Below, piece after piece: positions 54,657-64,000 of a stretch of 64,000 bases of DNA. Position numbers and translations under genes: made by a program. The stretch spans positions 15,001-79,000 of the forward strand of contig RPFO01000532.1 of NCBI GenBank assembly GCA_009746045.1. Reading direction: 5' to 3'. The notes under the pieces are model-generated. The model was not told the DNA's origin and did not search any database. It was given only the letters and a program-made list of their open reading frames with translations. The DNA is from Mesostigma viride. Taxonomy: Eukaryota; Streptophyta; Mesostigmatophyceae; Mesostigmatales; Mesostigmataceae. Position 1 is the first letter of the stretch; the number at the start of each line of letters is the position of its first letter.

Positions 54657-55760
54657 ATGACCTCAGTGACAGCCCCAGAGCGGAATTTCATAGCAAAGCT
54701 CAAGCAAGAAGCCAGGGAGGGATGCACCCCAAAGGAGGCCGCAACTGCGGTCCAGAAGATCCTAGGGGAGGGGCATTGGCTAGAGCGGATCCAGAAGCTC
54801 AATCCGGGGCGTGCCAAGAACGTCATGGACGTGTTGGAGAAAAGGGGGTTTGTCAGCGACTGGGATGGGGAGGAGGCCCTGGCCGATGTGCTAGCAGCGC
54901 AACTGGGGGAGGCTATTGCAGAGCCGGATCCACCAGTGTCAGCAGGTGGGGTGGGAGCTGGGGGTGTTCCCCCTTCGGCAGGTGGAGGCGGAGGGGCGGG
55001 GCATGGTGGACCGGGCGCTGGCGAGGAGGATGGCGCCCCTGGGGCGATCGACCAGGATGTGGCGGACCTAGACCGGAACATAGGTCGGCTGCTGGGCACC
55101 GAGACGGGCTATGCAACGCCAGCGGGAGGGCTTCCATCCCGCCCGGGCAACGCCCGCACTGGCGGAGATATTGGCGACCTGATATCGGCCATGTCGAAGC
55201 TGCTGGACCAGGCAAAGACTCCAGCAACTGCAAGCCCAGCCGCAGCGGCGACTGCTGGCAGGCTGGCGCGCACGAAGGGGGTGGCGCTGAGCGGGCATGC
55301 AGTGCCGGTCCTGGTGAGCAACATGCTGGAGGCGGTGCTGCCGGGGATGCTGGACTACGCAGAGAGCGTGGGGGGGAAGTCAATCCGTGCATCGTTAATG
55401 CTGACGATGCACGGCAGCTCAGCCAGCGGGGAGAGGAGGATGCTGCTCCTGCAGATGGCAGGAATTCTGGACACGATGGTGACAGAATTTGGCTACTGGG
55501 CCACGCCACGCTCCGAAGTAATTCTGGAGCTGGCAGCAGCCGAGTACCTGGCAAAGCTGATCACGGCATGCCAGCTGGTGGATGTGGGGTCGACGGGTTG
55601 GAAGGGGACTCCGTCGGCAATGCTGCCATTCCAGGAGGGTGGAGCAATGCTGGCGTCTCCGGCGGTGCGGGCGGCGATGAGCATGGGGAAGCTGCAGCAC
55701 AAGCTGGAGCAGGGTCCCGGCAAGAAGGGGCAGGGCGGCCCGTCCAACAACAACAAGTGA
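54657..55760 (+). CDS. gag-like ORF1, copy 4 (intact frame, diverged N-terminal part)
   Basis: 367 codons, ATG to TGA. About 16 of the first 140 residues differ from copy 3 (for example MTSVTAPERNFIAKLKQEAR against MSTVTAPDRNFLAKLKQAAK), mostly conservative changes. Only about three of the remaining 227 differ. The Lys/Gly/Asn tail matches copy 3, which supports the 367-codon form as ancestral. The leader has lost the CACGTG box (CAAGTG). Conservative replacements with an open frame suggest the 5' part comes from a sister lineage that was under selection, not from decay in place. Confidence 0.82.
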   Translation: MTSVTAPERNFIAKLKQEAREGCTPKEAATAVQKILGEGHWLERIQKLNPGRAKNVMDVLEKRGFVSDWDGEEALADVLAAQLGEAIAEPDPPVSAGGVGAGGVPPSAGGGGGAGHGGPGAGEEDGAPGAIDQDVADLDRNIGRLLGTETGYATPAGGLPSRPGNARTGGDIGDLISAMSKLLDQAKTPATASPAAAATAGRLARTKGVALSGHAVPVLVSNMLEAVLPGMLDYAESVGGKSIRASLMLTMHGSSASGERRMLLLQMAGILDTMVTEFGYWATPRSEVILELAAAEYLAKLITACQLVDVGSTGWKGTPSAMLPFQEGGAMLASPAVRAAMSMGKLQHKLEQGPGKKGQGGPSNNNK

Positions 55761-55956
55761 GGGAGCGGTGCCTTCTTCCACTACCTCTTCCAGCACCCCT
55801 GCCACCTCGTGACTGGTGGCAGCAGGTACGCTCAGGCCGTAGGCGCGATAGGATGAGTCGGGCTTTTAATGCTCGCACACTAGCCTGTCAGACGGTTAGG
55901 GCGTTAAACTGGATGGGGGGGGGGGGCGAGACCCGCCTGCTGTAGATTCTTCCCGT

Positions 55957-58884
55957 GTGCCCGGGCCTCTGCAGCAGGCGGCCCTAGATGGGATCGATGA
56001 TGCTTGCAGGTCCTTTGTCCGCCGGAACGGTGGTTCCGTAGCGGCAATGGCAGGATCTGTAGTGGATGGGGGTGAATATGCTGAAGGAGCCCCTTACGAG
56101 CCGTTAGTGGCCGCACGCTTGGCCTTGCCTGGTCCGGGGGAAGGTGGCCAAGTGGATGTGCTGAACTTACTACCCCCTCTTGGGGAGCAATTTTGAATGA
56201 TGAGAGTAGGATGGTACGGACGCTGAGCCCAGCAGAGCGGATCTTGCAGAAGTCGATGCGGATCTCGCGGGGGTGTAGCATGGAGGAGTTCGCGCGGGTT
56301 TGCACGGTGTGTGTGGAGAGGGGGATTTTGGGTGGATTTTTTGAGGAGGAGCCGCCTATGGTGAACGGTACTTTTGGGGTCGGAAAGCCCGACGGCCGTA
56401 TACGGCTGATTGTGGACAACCGGCGTGGCAACATGCCACTACCAGATCCTATGCCCGCTTTTTTACCACACCTTGGCGTGATTTGCGATTTGCCCACGCG
56501 CGCTGGGGAGGATGTTTTTGGGGGCGTATCAGATTTGGATTCGTACTACAACAGACTCCGCCTGCCAGTTTGGATGCGGCGGTACTGTGCGTGGATGCCG
56601 GTGTGGTCGGATCTGGTGGGCCTGAGTGGGGCTCGACGGAAGGTGTGGCCGTGGATGTTGTGCTGGCCAATGGGCAACAAGCTGGCCGTCGCCGTGGCCC
56701 AGTGTGTGCATCAGTCTGTGTTGTACCGCTGTGGCCCCAAGCCGCCGTTGGAGGCTAGTCGTGGGCTGAGCATCAACATGTCCGCGCTGATCCTGGTGGC
56801 GGAGGCCAACGAGGCGGGGGAGACCGTCCGGCTGACGCTGGAGGAGGACCCTGCTGCGCCCTTGGCGCCCTCGCCGTGCTTCGAATCTCGGCAGGATCTG
56901 GAAGGTATGCATGCTGTGACGATCGATGACCTCCATTTCACCCACTGTGCGTCGGTGGATGGGGTGAATCAGCAGCTAGATCGTGTTCAGGCTGCCTACG
57001 CCGCTGTTGGGCTGGTGCAGAAGTCTGACAAGGTGGTACGGGCGACAGCAGAGCAGACTGGTGTGCAGGCGGTGGGTGTCATTCACCAAAGAGATGGTGA
57101 CGTGGTGCCTGTTCCTGAGCGTGTGGTGGCAGTTATCGCGCTACTCATAGAATCTTAGATCGCGGGTTTACATACTACCGCGAACTTAGTTCTGTGCTTG
57201 GGAAGTGGGTGTGGATGCATCTGCTGTGCCGCCCCATGCTTTCGGTGTGGTCTGAGACGTACCGGCTGCTAGCAGCAATGAATGCCTCCCTGCCTGGGCG
57301 CCGCTGGCGCCTCCCTGCGGGGGCCCGCCAGGAGCTTCAGGCGGCGATCGACCTGGCCCCCTTTTTGAGGGCGGCCAGGGCCCGGCCCCTTTCTGACCGG
57401 GTCGTCGCAAGTGATGCGAGCGGCTCCGGCGGTGGGGTGGTCTACAGGGACCTGCCTGGGGCCGATTGTGCCCGGCTGGCGACCCGGCGCGAAGCGCGGG
57501 GGTGGCGGACGACAGCTTTAACGTCTGGGGAGGACTGGGACCTGGAGCGCATGGAGGAGGGGGACTACAGCCTGCTGGATAGTGGCCACTGGCGTACGGC
57601 ACTGTCCTACCGGTGGCGGGGGCAGCCTAACCACATCAACGTCAAGGAGGCGATTGCTGCGACACAGGGGGTCGAGTGGTCGTGCCGGACCAAGGCGTGT
57701 CGAGGTAAGCGAGTCGTCCGGCTCGTAGACTCCAGTGCTGTGGTGGGGGCGTTTGTCAGAGGGCGGTCGTCTTCCTACCGCCTCAACCAGCTGGTTCGGC
57801 GCTACTGCGCTCTGTCACTGGCTGGCGACACGCAGAGCCACTGGGTCTGGGTGGCTACCGACCACAACCCAGCTGACAAGGCCAGTCGGCGTGGCGCTTG
57901 GATTCCTGACTTGACCCGGTGTGGTGACGTGCATCCCAACCCTGGGCCTGAGGGGGCGCGACGCCCTCGGGACTTGGCACTTTTGGAGGCACAGTCAACC
58001 CTGTGTCTACCTTGCCAGCGTACCGGCGTGCGGCGGCTGTCTACGTGGCGTGGGCGCCACCTGGCCCTGTCGACCCAGCTGACGCGGAAGCCATTTTCTG
58101 TGAGTGGATTTCTGCTGTCTACCATGCCAGGGGCGGGCGGGGGCGTACCTTATGCCAGCATGCCAAGGCCTGTCTCCACCTGTACTACCCCGACATTGTT
58201 CGGAATTGGGTACTGGCGGACCGCCTGCTAGCAGGTTGGCAGCGGCTTGTTCCGGCTGTCAGCCCTCCGCCTATGCCCTGGCGCCTTTGCTATTTCACTG
58301 CCCTGTTGCTAGTTTCACGTCGACAGGTGCACTTGAGTGCGTTGATTATTATTGCTTTCCAGCAGTATTTACGCATTAGCGAGGCGCTAGGGCTGCGGGT
58401 TCGGGATGTGGCTCATCCCGGCCACCCCCTTCTCGAGCCAGGGCCCATGGTCGGTGCCCTTGTGCTGCGCAACCCCAAAACTGCGCAGGGGGCGGCCCAG
58501 CACGTCCTCGTCCGGGATCCACTTTCTTTGTGGCTCCTGCGACGTCTGACGGCTGGCCAGCCCCCGGAGGCACTCCTCTTTCGGGGCTTAACGTACAGCC
58601 AGGCTAGGCAGCAGTGGGAGGCTGTGCAGGCCCGCATGGGCATCCCAGGGATGTTTTCTTTTCACAGCCTCCGGCATGGGGGGGCGACGCACGACGCCAT
58701 CGCTGGCGAGTCGCCGGAGGCCATCCAGCTGCGCGGCCGGTGGGCTTCGGCCCTCTCGGTCACGCGCTACATTGGCCTCCACCGCAGCCTCCTGGGGCGC
58801 GACATCCCACCCGCCCTCTGGGCTCAGGCCCTGGGTTTTGACCCAGCGGCTTTCCGGCGCCACTTCGGTGGCGTCGTGTTTTGA
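55957..58884 (+). pseudogene. ORF2, copy 4, broken by three single-base deletions
   Basis: Same gene as in copies 1-3 but with one C lost in the C-run at 56173-56177, one base lost at about 57139 (ATCGCGCTA for ATCGCCGCTA) and one G lost at about 57988 (GGAGGCAC for GGAGGGCAC). The frames read 55957-56196, 56193-57158, about 57160-58000 and 58003-58884. The second break lies after the RT motifs; the third separates the 2A-like motif (57908-57949) from the recombinase. Substitutions are few (for example S to G in ARMGIP, E to V near the end). Recombinase HSLRH and TRYIGL are still readable in the last frame. It cannot make a full-length protein. Confidence 0.9.
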
Positions 58885-59081
58885 CGTCCTCCTGTTTTTA
58901 TCTCTCGTCTTTTAGCTATCAACTGACCTCACCCTTGTGTGGGAGGTCAGGGGGGAAATGGTTTAACTAACCCGAGGGTGAACCTGGGTTGGGACAAAGT
59001 ACCCCCATAGCTAGGTAGTTTTAAGTTTTCTTTTTTGCATGTCCTACGTATTTTTCGGCTGTTAGCCATGTAAGGAGATGT

Positions 59082-59277
59082 GGGTAGAGCAGGGGCACAG
59101 CTGCTGTGGGCTGGCCCTGCACATTCACATAGTGTGCTCACCCTAGCATACAGATGGCCGTGTTGCCATCTGGTAGACATGTCTGTGTTATTCCACCGTA
59201 TAGAGCTAGCACACATATTGTAATAAATTTGATGTTTTGTGGTGATGCATGCAAAGCAAGGCAAGGCCAGAAATGGA
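59082..59277 (+). repeat. Copy 4, repeat B1
   Basis: 196 bp ending AAATGGA and directly followed by the truncated A2. It carries the TATTGTAATAAA motif. Confidence 0.93.
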
Positions 59278-59397
59278 TTTGGTGAGCTATGCTCATTTTA
59301 TCTATGACTAACCTGCTGAGCGGAGAATGCAACGCCGTATAGCACCAAAGGAAAAAATAATTTTAGAAAAAATATTTTTTGTGCTGGCACCCGTACC
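59278..59397 (+). repeat. Copy 4, repeat A2, truncated
   Basis: The first 120 bp of A2, ending CACCCGTACC. It is cut before the CCAGCCA stem and the TATA box. Confidence 0.92.
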
Positions 59398-59398
59398 A

Positions 59399-59489
59399 GT
59401 TATTCCACCGTATAGAGCTAGCACACATATTGTAATAAATTTGATGTTTTGTGGTGATGCATGCAAAGCAAGGCAAGGCCAGAAATGGA
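59399..59489 (+). repeat. Copy 3, repeat B2, right part
   Basis: The last 91 bp of B2 (GTTATTCCACCG to AAATGGA), with the polyadenylation motif. The satellite flank that follows completes the unit broken at 49147, so I assign this piece to copy 3. It could equally be the end of copy 4's own B2 after a deletion, since both have the same sequence. Confidence 0.85.
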
Positions 59490-62400
59490 TTGGATTATCT
59501 CTAAATACTGTAGTATGGGATCATCTCTAAATACTGTAGTATTGGATCATCTCTAAATACTGTAGTATGGGATCATCTCTAAATACTGTAGTATGGGATC
59601 ATCTCTAAATACTGTAGTATGGGTCCATCCATAAGTATGGGTTCATCTCTAAATACTGTAGTATGGGATCATCTCTAAATACTGTAGTATGGGATCATCC
59701 ATAAGTATGGGATCATCTCTAAATACTGTAGTATGGGATCATCTCTAAATACTGTAGTATGGGTCCATCCATAAGTATTGGATCATCTCTAAATACTGTA
59801 GTATGGGTTCATCCATTAGTATTGGATTATCTCTAAATACTGTAGTATGGGTTCATCCATAAGTATTGGATCATCTCTAAATACTGTAGTATGGGATCAT
59901 CTCTAAATACTGCAGTATGGATTCATCCATAAGTATTGGATCATCTCTAAATAATGTAGTATGGGATTATCTCTAAATACTGTAGTATGGGATCATCTCT
60001 AAATACTGTAGTATGGGTTCATCCATAAGTATTGGATCATCTCTAAATACTGTAGTATGGGATCATCTCTAAATACTGTAGTATGGGATCATCCATAAGT
60101 ATTGGATTATCTCTAAATACTGTAGTATGGGTCCATCCATAAGTATGGGTTCATCTCTAAATACTGTAGTATGGGATCATCCATAAGTATTGGATCATCT
60201 CTAAATACTGTAGTATGGGATCATCTCTAAATACTGTAGTATGGGATCATCCATAAGTATTGGATCATCTCTAAATACTGTAGTATGGGATCATCTCTAA
60301 ATACTGTAGTATGGGATCATCCATAAGTATTGGATCATCTCTAAATACTGTAGTATGGGATCATCTCTAAATACTGTAGTATGGGATCATCCATAAGTAT
60401 TGGATTATCTCTAAATACTGTAGTATGGGTTCATCCATAAGTATTGGATCATCTCTAAATACTGTAGTATGGGATCATCTCTAAATACTGTAGTATGGGA
60501 TCATCCATAAGTATTGGATTATCTCTAAATACTGTAGTATGGGTTTATCCATAAGTATTGGATTATCTCTAAATAATGTAGTATGGGTTCATCCATAAGT
60601 ATTGGATTATCTCTAAATACTGTAGTATGGGATCATCCATAAGTATGGGATCATCTCTAAATACTGTAGTATGGGATCATCTCTAAATACTGTAGTATGG
60701 GTTCATCCATAAGTATTGGATCATCTCTAAATACTGTAGTATGGGATCATCTCTAAATACTGTAGTATGGGATCATCTCTAAATACTGTAGTATGGGATT
60801 ATCTCTAAATACTGTAGTATGGGATCATCCATAAGTATGGGATCATCTCTAAATACTGTAGTATGGGATCATCTCTAAATACTGTAGTATGGGTTCATCC
60901 ATAAGTATGGGATCATCTCTAAATACTGTAGTATGGGATCATCTCTAAATACTGTAGTATGGGTTCATCCATAAGTATTGGATCATCTCTAAATACTGTA
61001 GTATGGGTCCATCCATAAGTACGGGATTATCTCTAAATACTGTAGTATGGGATCATCTCTAAATACTGTAGTATGGGTTCATCCATAAGTATTGGATTAT
61101 CTCTAAATACTGTAGTATGGGTTCATCTCTAAATACTGTAGTATGGGTCCATCCATAAGTATTGGATTATCTCTAAATACTGTAGTATGGGTTCATCTCT
61201 AAATACTGTAGTACGGGTCCATCCATAAGTATTGGATTATCTCTAAATACTGTAGTATGGGTTCATCTCTAAATACTGTAGTATGGGTCCATCCATAAGT
61301 ATTGGATCATCTCTAAATACTGTAGTATGGGATCATCTCTAAATACTGTAGTATGGGATTATCTCTAAATACTGTAGTATGGGATCATCTCTAATTACTG
61401 TAGTATGGGTCCATCCATAAGTATGGGATCATCTCTAAATACTGTAGTATGGGATCATCTCTAAATACTGTAGTATGGGTCCATCCATAAGTATGGGTTC
61501 ATCTCTAAATACTGTAGTATGGGATCATCTCTAAATACTGTAGTATGGGTCCATCCATAAGTATGGGATCATCTCTAAATACTGTAGTATGGGATCATCT
61601 CTAAATACTGTAGTATGGGTTCATCCATAAGTATTGGATTACCTCTAAATACTGTAGTATGGGTTCATCCATAAGTATTGGATTATCTCTAAATACTGTA
61701 GTATGGGTTCATCCATAAGTTTTGGATCATCTCTAAATACTGTAGTATGGGATCATCTCTAAATACTGTAGTAGGGGTTCATCTCTAAATACTGTAGTAT
61801 GGGTCCATCCATAAGTATTGGATTATCTCTAAATACTGTAGTATGGGATCATCTCTAAATACTGTAGTATGGGATCATCTCTAATTACTGTAGTATGGGT
61901 CCATCCATAAGTATGGGATCATCTCTAAATACTGTAGTATGGGTTCATCCATTAGTATTGGATTATCTCTAAATACTGTAGTATGGGTTCATCCATAAGT
62001 ATTGGATTATCTCTAAATACTGTAGTATGGGATCATCTCTAAATACTGTAGTATGGGATCATCTCTAAATACTGTAGTATGGGATTATCTCTAAATACTG
62101 TAGTATGGGATCATCTCTAATTACTGTAGTATGGGTCCATCCATAAGTATGGGATTATCTCTAAATACTGTAGTATGGGTTCATCCATTAGTATTGGATT
62201 ATCTCTAAATACTGTAGTATGGGTTCATCTCTAAATACTGTAGTATGGGTTCATCCATAAGTATGGGATCATCTCTAAATACTGTAGTATGGGATCATCT
62301 CTAAATACTGTAGTATGGGATCATCTCTAAATACTGTAGTATGGGTTCATCCATAAGTATTGGATCATCTCTAAATACTGTAGTATGGGTTCATCCATAA

Positions 62401-63497
62401 GTATTGGATCATCTCTTAATACTGTAGTATGGGTTCATCCATTAGTATTGGATTATCTCTAAATACTGTGGTATGGGTTCATCTCTAAATACTGTAGTAT
62501 GGGTTCATCCATAAGTATGGGTTCATCTCTAAATACTGTAGTATGGGTTCATCCATAAGTATTGGATCATCTCTAAATACTGTAGTATGGGATCATCTCT
62601 AAATACTGTAGTATGGGTCCATCCATAAGTATTGGATTATCTCTAAATACTGTAGTATGGGATCATCTCTAAATACTGTAGTATGGGATCATCTCTAAAT
62701 ACTGTAGTATGGGTTCATCTCTAAATACTGTAGTATGGGATCATCCATAAGTATTGGATTATCTCTAAATACTGTAGTATGGGTTCATCCATAAGTATTG
62801 GATTATCTCTAAATACTGTAGTATGGGTTCATCCATAAGTATTGGATTATCTCTAAATACTGTAGTATGGGATCATCTCTAAATACTGTAGTATGGGATC
62901 ATCTCTAAATACTGTAGTATGGGTCCATCCATAAGTATGGGATCATCTCTAAATACTGTAGTATGGGATTATCTCTAAATACTGTAGTATGGGATCATCT
63001 CTAATTACTGTAGTATGGGTCCATCCATAAGTATGGGATTATCTCTAAATACTGTAGTATGGGTTCATCCATTAGTATTGGATTATCTCTAAATACTGTA
63101 GTATGGGTTCATCCATAAGTATTGGATCATCTCTTAATACTGTAGTATGGGTTCATCCATTAGTATTGGATTATCTCTAAATACTGTGGTATGGGTTCAT
63201 CTCTAAATACTGTAGTATGGGTTCATCCATAAGTATGGGATCATCTCTAAATACTGTAGTATGGGATCATCCATAAGTATTGGATCATCTCTAAATACTG
63301 TAGTATGGGATCATCTCTAAATACTGTAGTATGGGATCATCTCTAAATACTGTAGTATGGGTCCATCCATAAGTATTGGATTATCTCTAAATACTGTAGT
63401 ATGGGTTCATCTCTAAATACTGTAGTATGGGTTCATCCATAAGTATTGGATCATCTCTAAATACTGTAGTATGGGATCATCTCTAAATACTGTAGTA
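59490..63497. repeat. L/S satellite, block 5
   Basis: About 4.0 kb of L and S monomers. Rare variants (CTCTAATTACTG at several places, CTCTTAATACTG at about 62413 and 63131) reveal internal duplications of several hundred base pairs near the right end. No genes. The block ends CTGTAGTA, the left flank of the last element. Confidence 0.95.
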
Positions 63498-64000
63498 TTT
63501 TCTGAGCTATCTGCTCATTTTATAGTTATGTTGCGGCGGGCTCAAAGGGGGCCGATCTGCCGCCTGTAGCGTAGCTCTACCGTACGTCACCTGCACCATG
63601 TTAGGTGCTTGTTGTTACTTAGGACTAGAGAGAGAAAAGGGACCGGCGGTGCGCCGGTACTAGTGCCTACTGGCAACCGTGCCCGCCCTTGATTGAGGGG
63701 GGCGCGGCGCCTTGAGACATGTGCTTTGTTTTCCATTTTCACACCGTACTTAGAGTGGTGTGGTGAACGTAGGGAGGCCTTTTTGCAGCTTCGCAACTTG
63801 ATCCCAGCATTTGCTGGCAAGGTCGGCTGGCCGCTATGGCGGCTGCGCTGAATGTAAGACGATGCTATCGGCCTCTCCGGGCGTGGAGAGGCCTGGAATA
63901 AAAGTCTTTATGATCGCCACCTACCGTTACAGGCCACGGTAATGGTTGTTGGGTGGGGGCTCTACGATTTGAGTAAAAGGGTGTGATTTCCGGCGCTGGG
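63498..64000 (+). mobile_element. Non-autonomous retroelement, + orientation, cut by window end
   Basis: Starts TTTTCTGAGCTATCTGCTCA and continues as the reverse complement of 16544 downward. A1 is 63498-63790, followed by the short GGCCTCTCC stem at 63870-63893 and the start of the internal region. It shares details with the fragment at 38350-39594 (GCCTGTAGCG, GAGAGAAAAGGGACC) rather than with the copy at 14221, so it is closer to the former. No coding content. The 3' end lies beyond the window. Confidence 0.92.

Larger units (their letters stand above)
54381..59397 (+). mobile_element. Autonomous retrotransposon, copy 4 (nested, decayed, 3' truncated)
   Basis: A1 (54381-54588), gag (intact frame), ORF2 with three single-base deletions, B1 (59082-59277) and the first 120 bp of A2 (59278-59397). 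The rest of A2, the spacer and its own B2 are missing. It is inserted in B2 of copy 3 at GTAGACA|TTTGG, and six or seven bases of that B2 (around GTCTGT) are also gone, so the 3' truncation probably came from one deletion spanning the end of copy 4 and the start of the residual B2. The 5' part is clearly more diverged than the 3' part. Confidence 0.9.
49148..59489 (+). mobile_element. Autonomous tyrosine-recombinase retrotransposon, copy 3, interrupted by nested copy 4
   Basis: Copy 3 runs A1 (49148-49357), gag, ORF2, B1 (53852-54047), A2 (54048-54257), spacer and the first 98 bp of B2 (54283-54380). Copy 4 (54381-59397) then follows, and the last 91 bp of B2 (59399-59489) reappear. The outer flanks CCATAAGTA and TTGGATTATC join into a perfect satellite unit, which shows that the two B2 halves belong to one insertion. 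Gag and ORF2 are both full length, so this is the best candidate for a functional autonomous copy in the window. Confidence 0.9.

Noticed and set aside
59399-59489. Separate solo B repeat
   Set aside because: It supplies the missing right part of copy 3's B2, and its satellite flank completes the unit broken at 49147, so a nested insertion explains it better.

Overview
The window looks like nuclear DNA of a green alga, probably Chlorophyceae (Chlamydomonas/Volvox side). The reasons are a GC-rich gene with many GT-AG introns whose product resembles plant-type organellar RecG, TGTAA polyadenylation signals, and retrotransposons with a tyrosine recombinase and split direct repeats, a type known from volvocine algae (TOC, kangaroo). 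The species cannot be named from the sequence alone.

Layout. (1) 1-135 is a (TTG)45 microsatellite, followed by about 2.7 kb with no recognisable gene. (2) 2839-9813 holds nine exons (810 codons) of a recG-like gene on the + strand. They cover the N-terminal region and the OB/wedge domain, and they stop exactly where the Walker A exon should follow. Introns carry a 49-bp minisatellite and a C-rich (CCCA/CCCG)n tract. (3) From about 10 kb to the end the window is satellite DNA. A 62-bp satellite (10103-11013) grades into a two-monomer satellite made of a 26-bp L unit and an 18-bp S unit, present in five blocks totalling about 28 kb. (4) All mobile elements in the window sit inside that satellite.

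Mobile elements. The autonomous element is about 5.3 kb, with structure A1-gag-ORF2-B1-A2-B2. ORF2 (976 codons) encodes reverse transcriptase, RNase H, a 2A-like motif (DVHPNPGP) and a tyrosine recombinase, in that order. Copy 1 (27297-32625) is structurally complete. Copy 2 (33758-38349) is fused to an inverted fragment of a non-autonomous element. Copy 3 (49148-59489) has intact gag and ORF2 and carries copy 4 (54381-59397) nested in its B2 repeat. A non-autonomous family has the same A/B split-repeat architecture. One complete copy lies at 14221-16544 (minus strand), one fragment at 38350-39594, and one start at 63498. The two families share their terminal inverted core (TGAGC-TAT(CT)-GCTCA), a TATTGTAATAAA polyadenylation motif, and a four-tract G-quadruplex motif placed only between A2 and B2.

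How the parts work together (inference). A transcript from a TATA box in A1 would make Gag and RT-RH-YR. The 2A-like motif could release the recombinase from the RT. The B1|A2 junction has the sequence expected of the closed circle, and the recombinase would insert that circle at an A^T dinucleotide without a target duplication. Every junction seen fits this. The non-autonomous family probably borrows the machinery.
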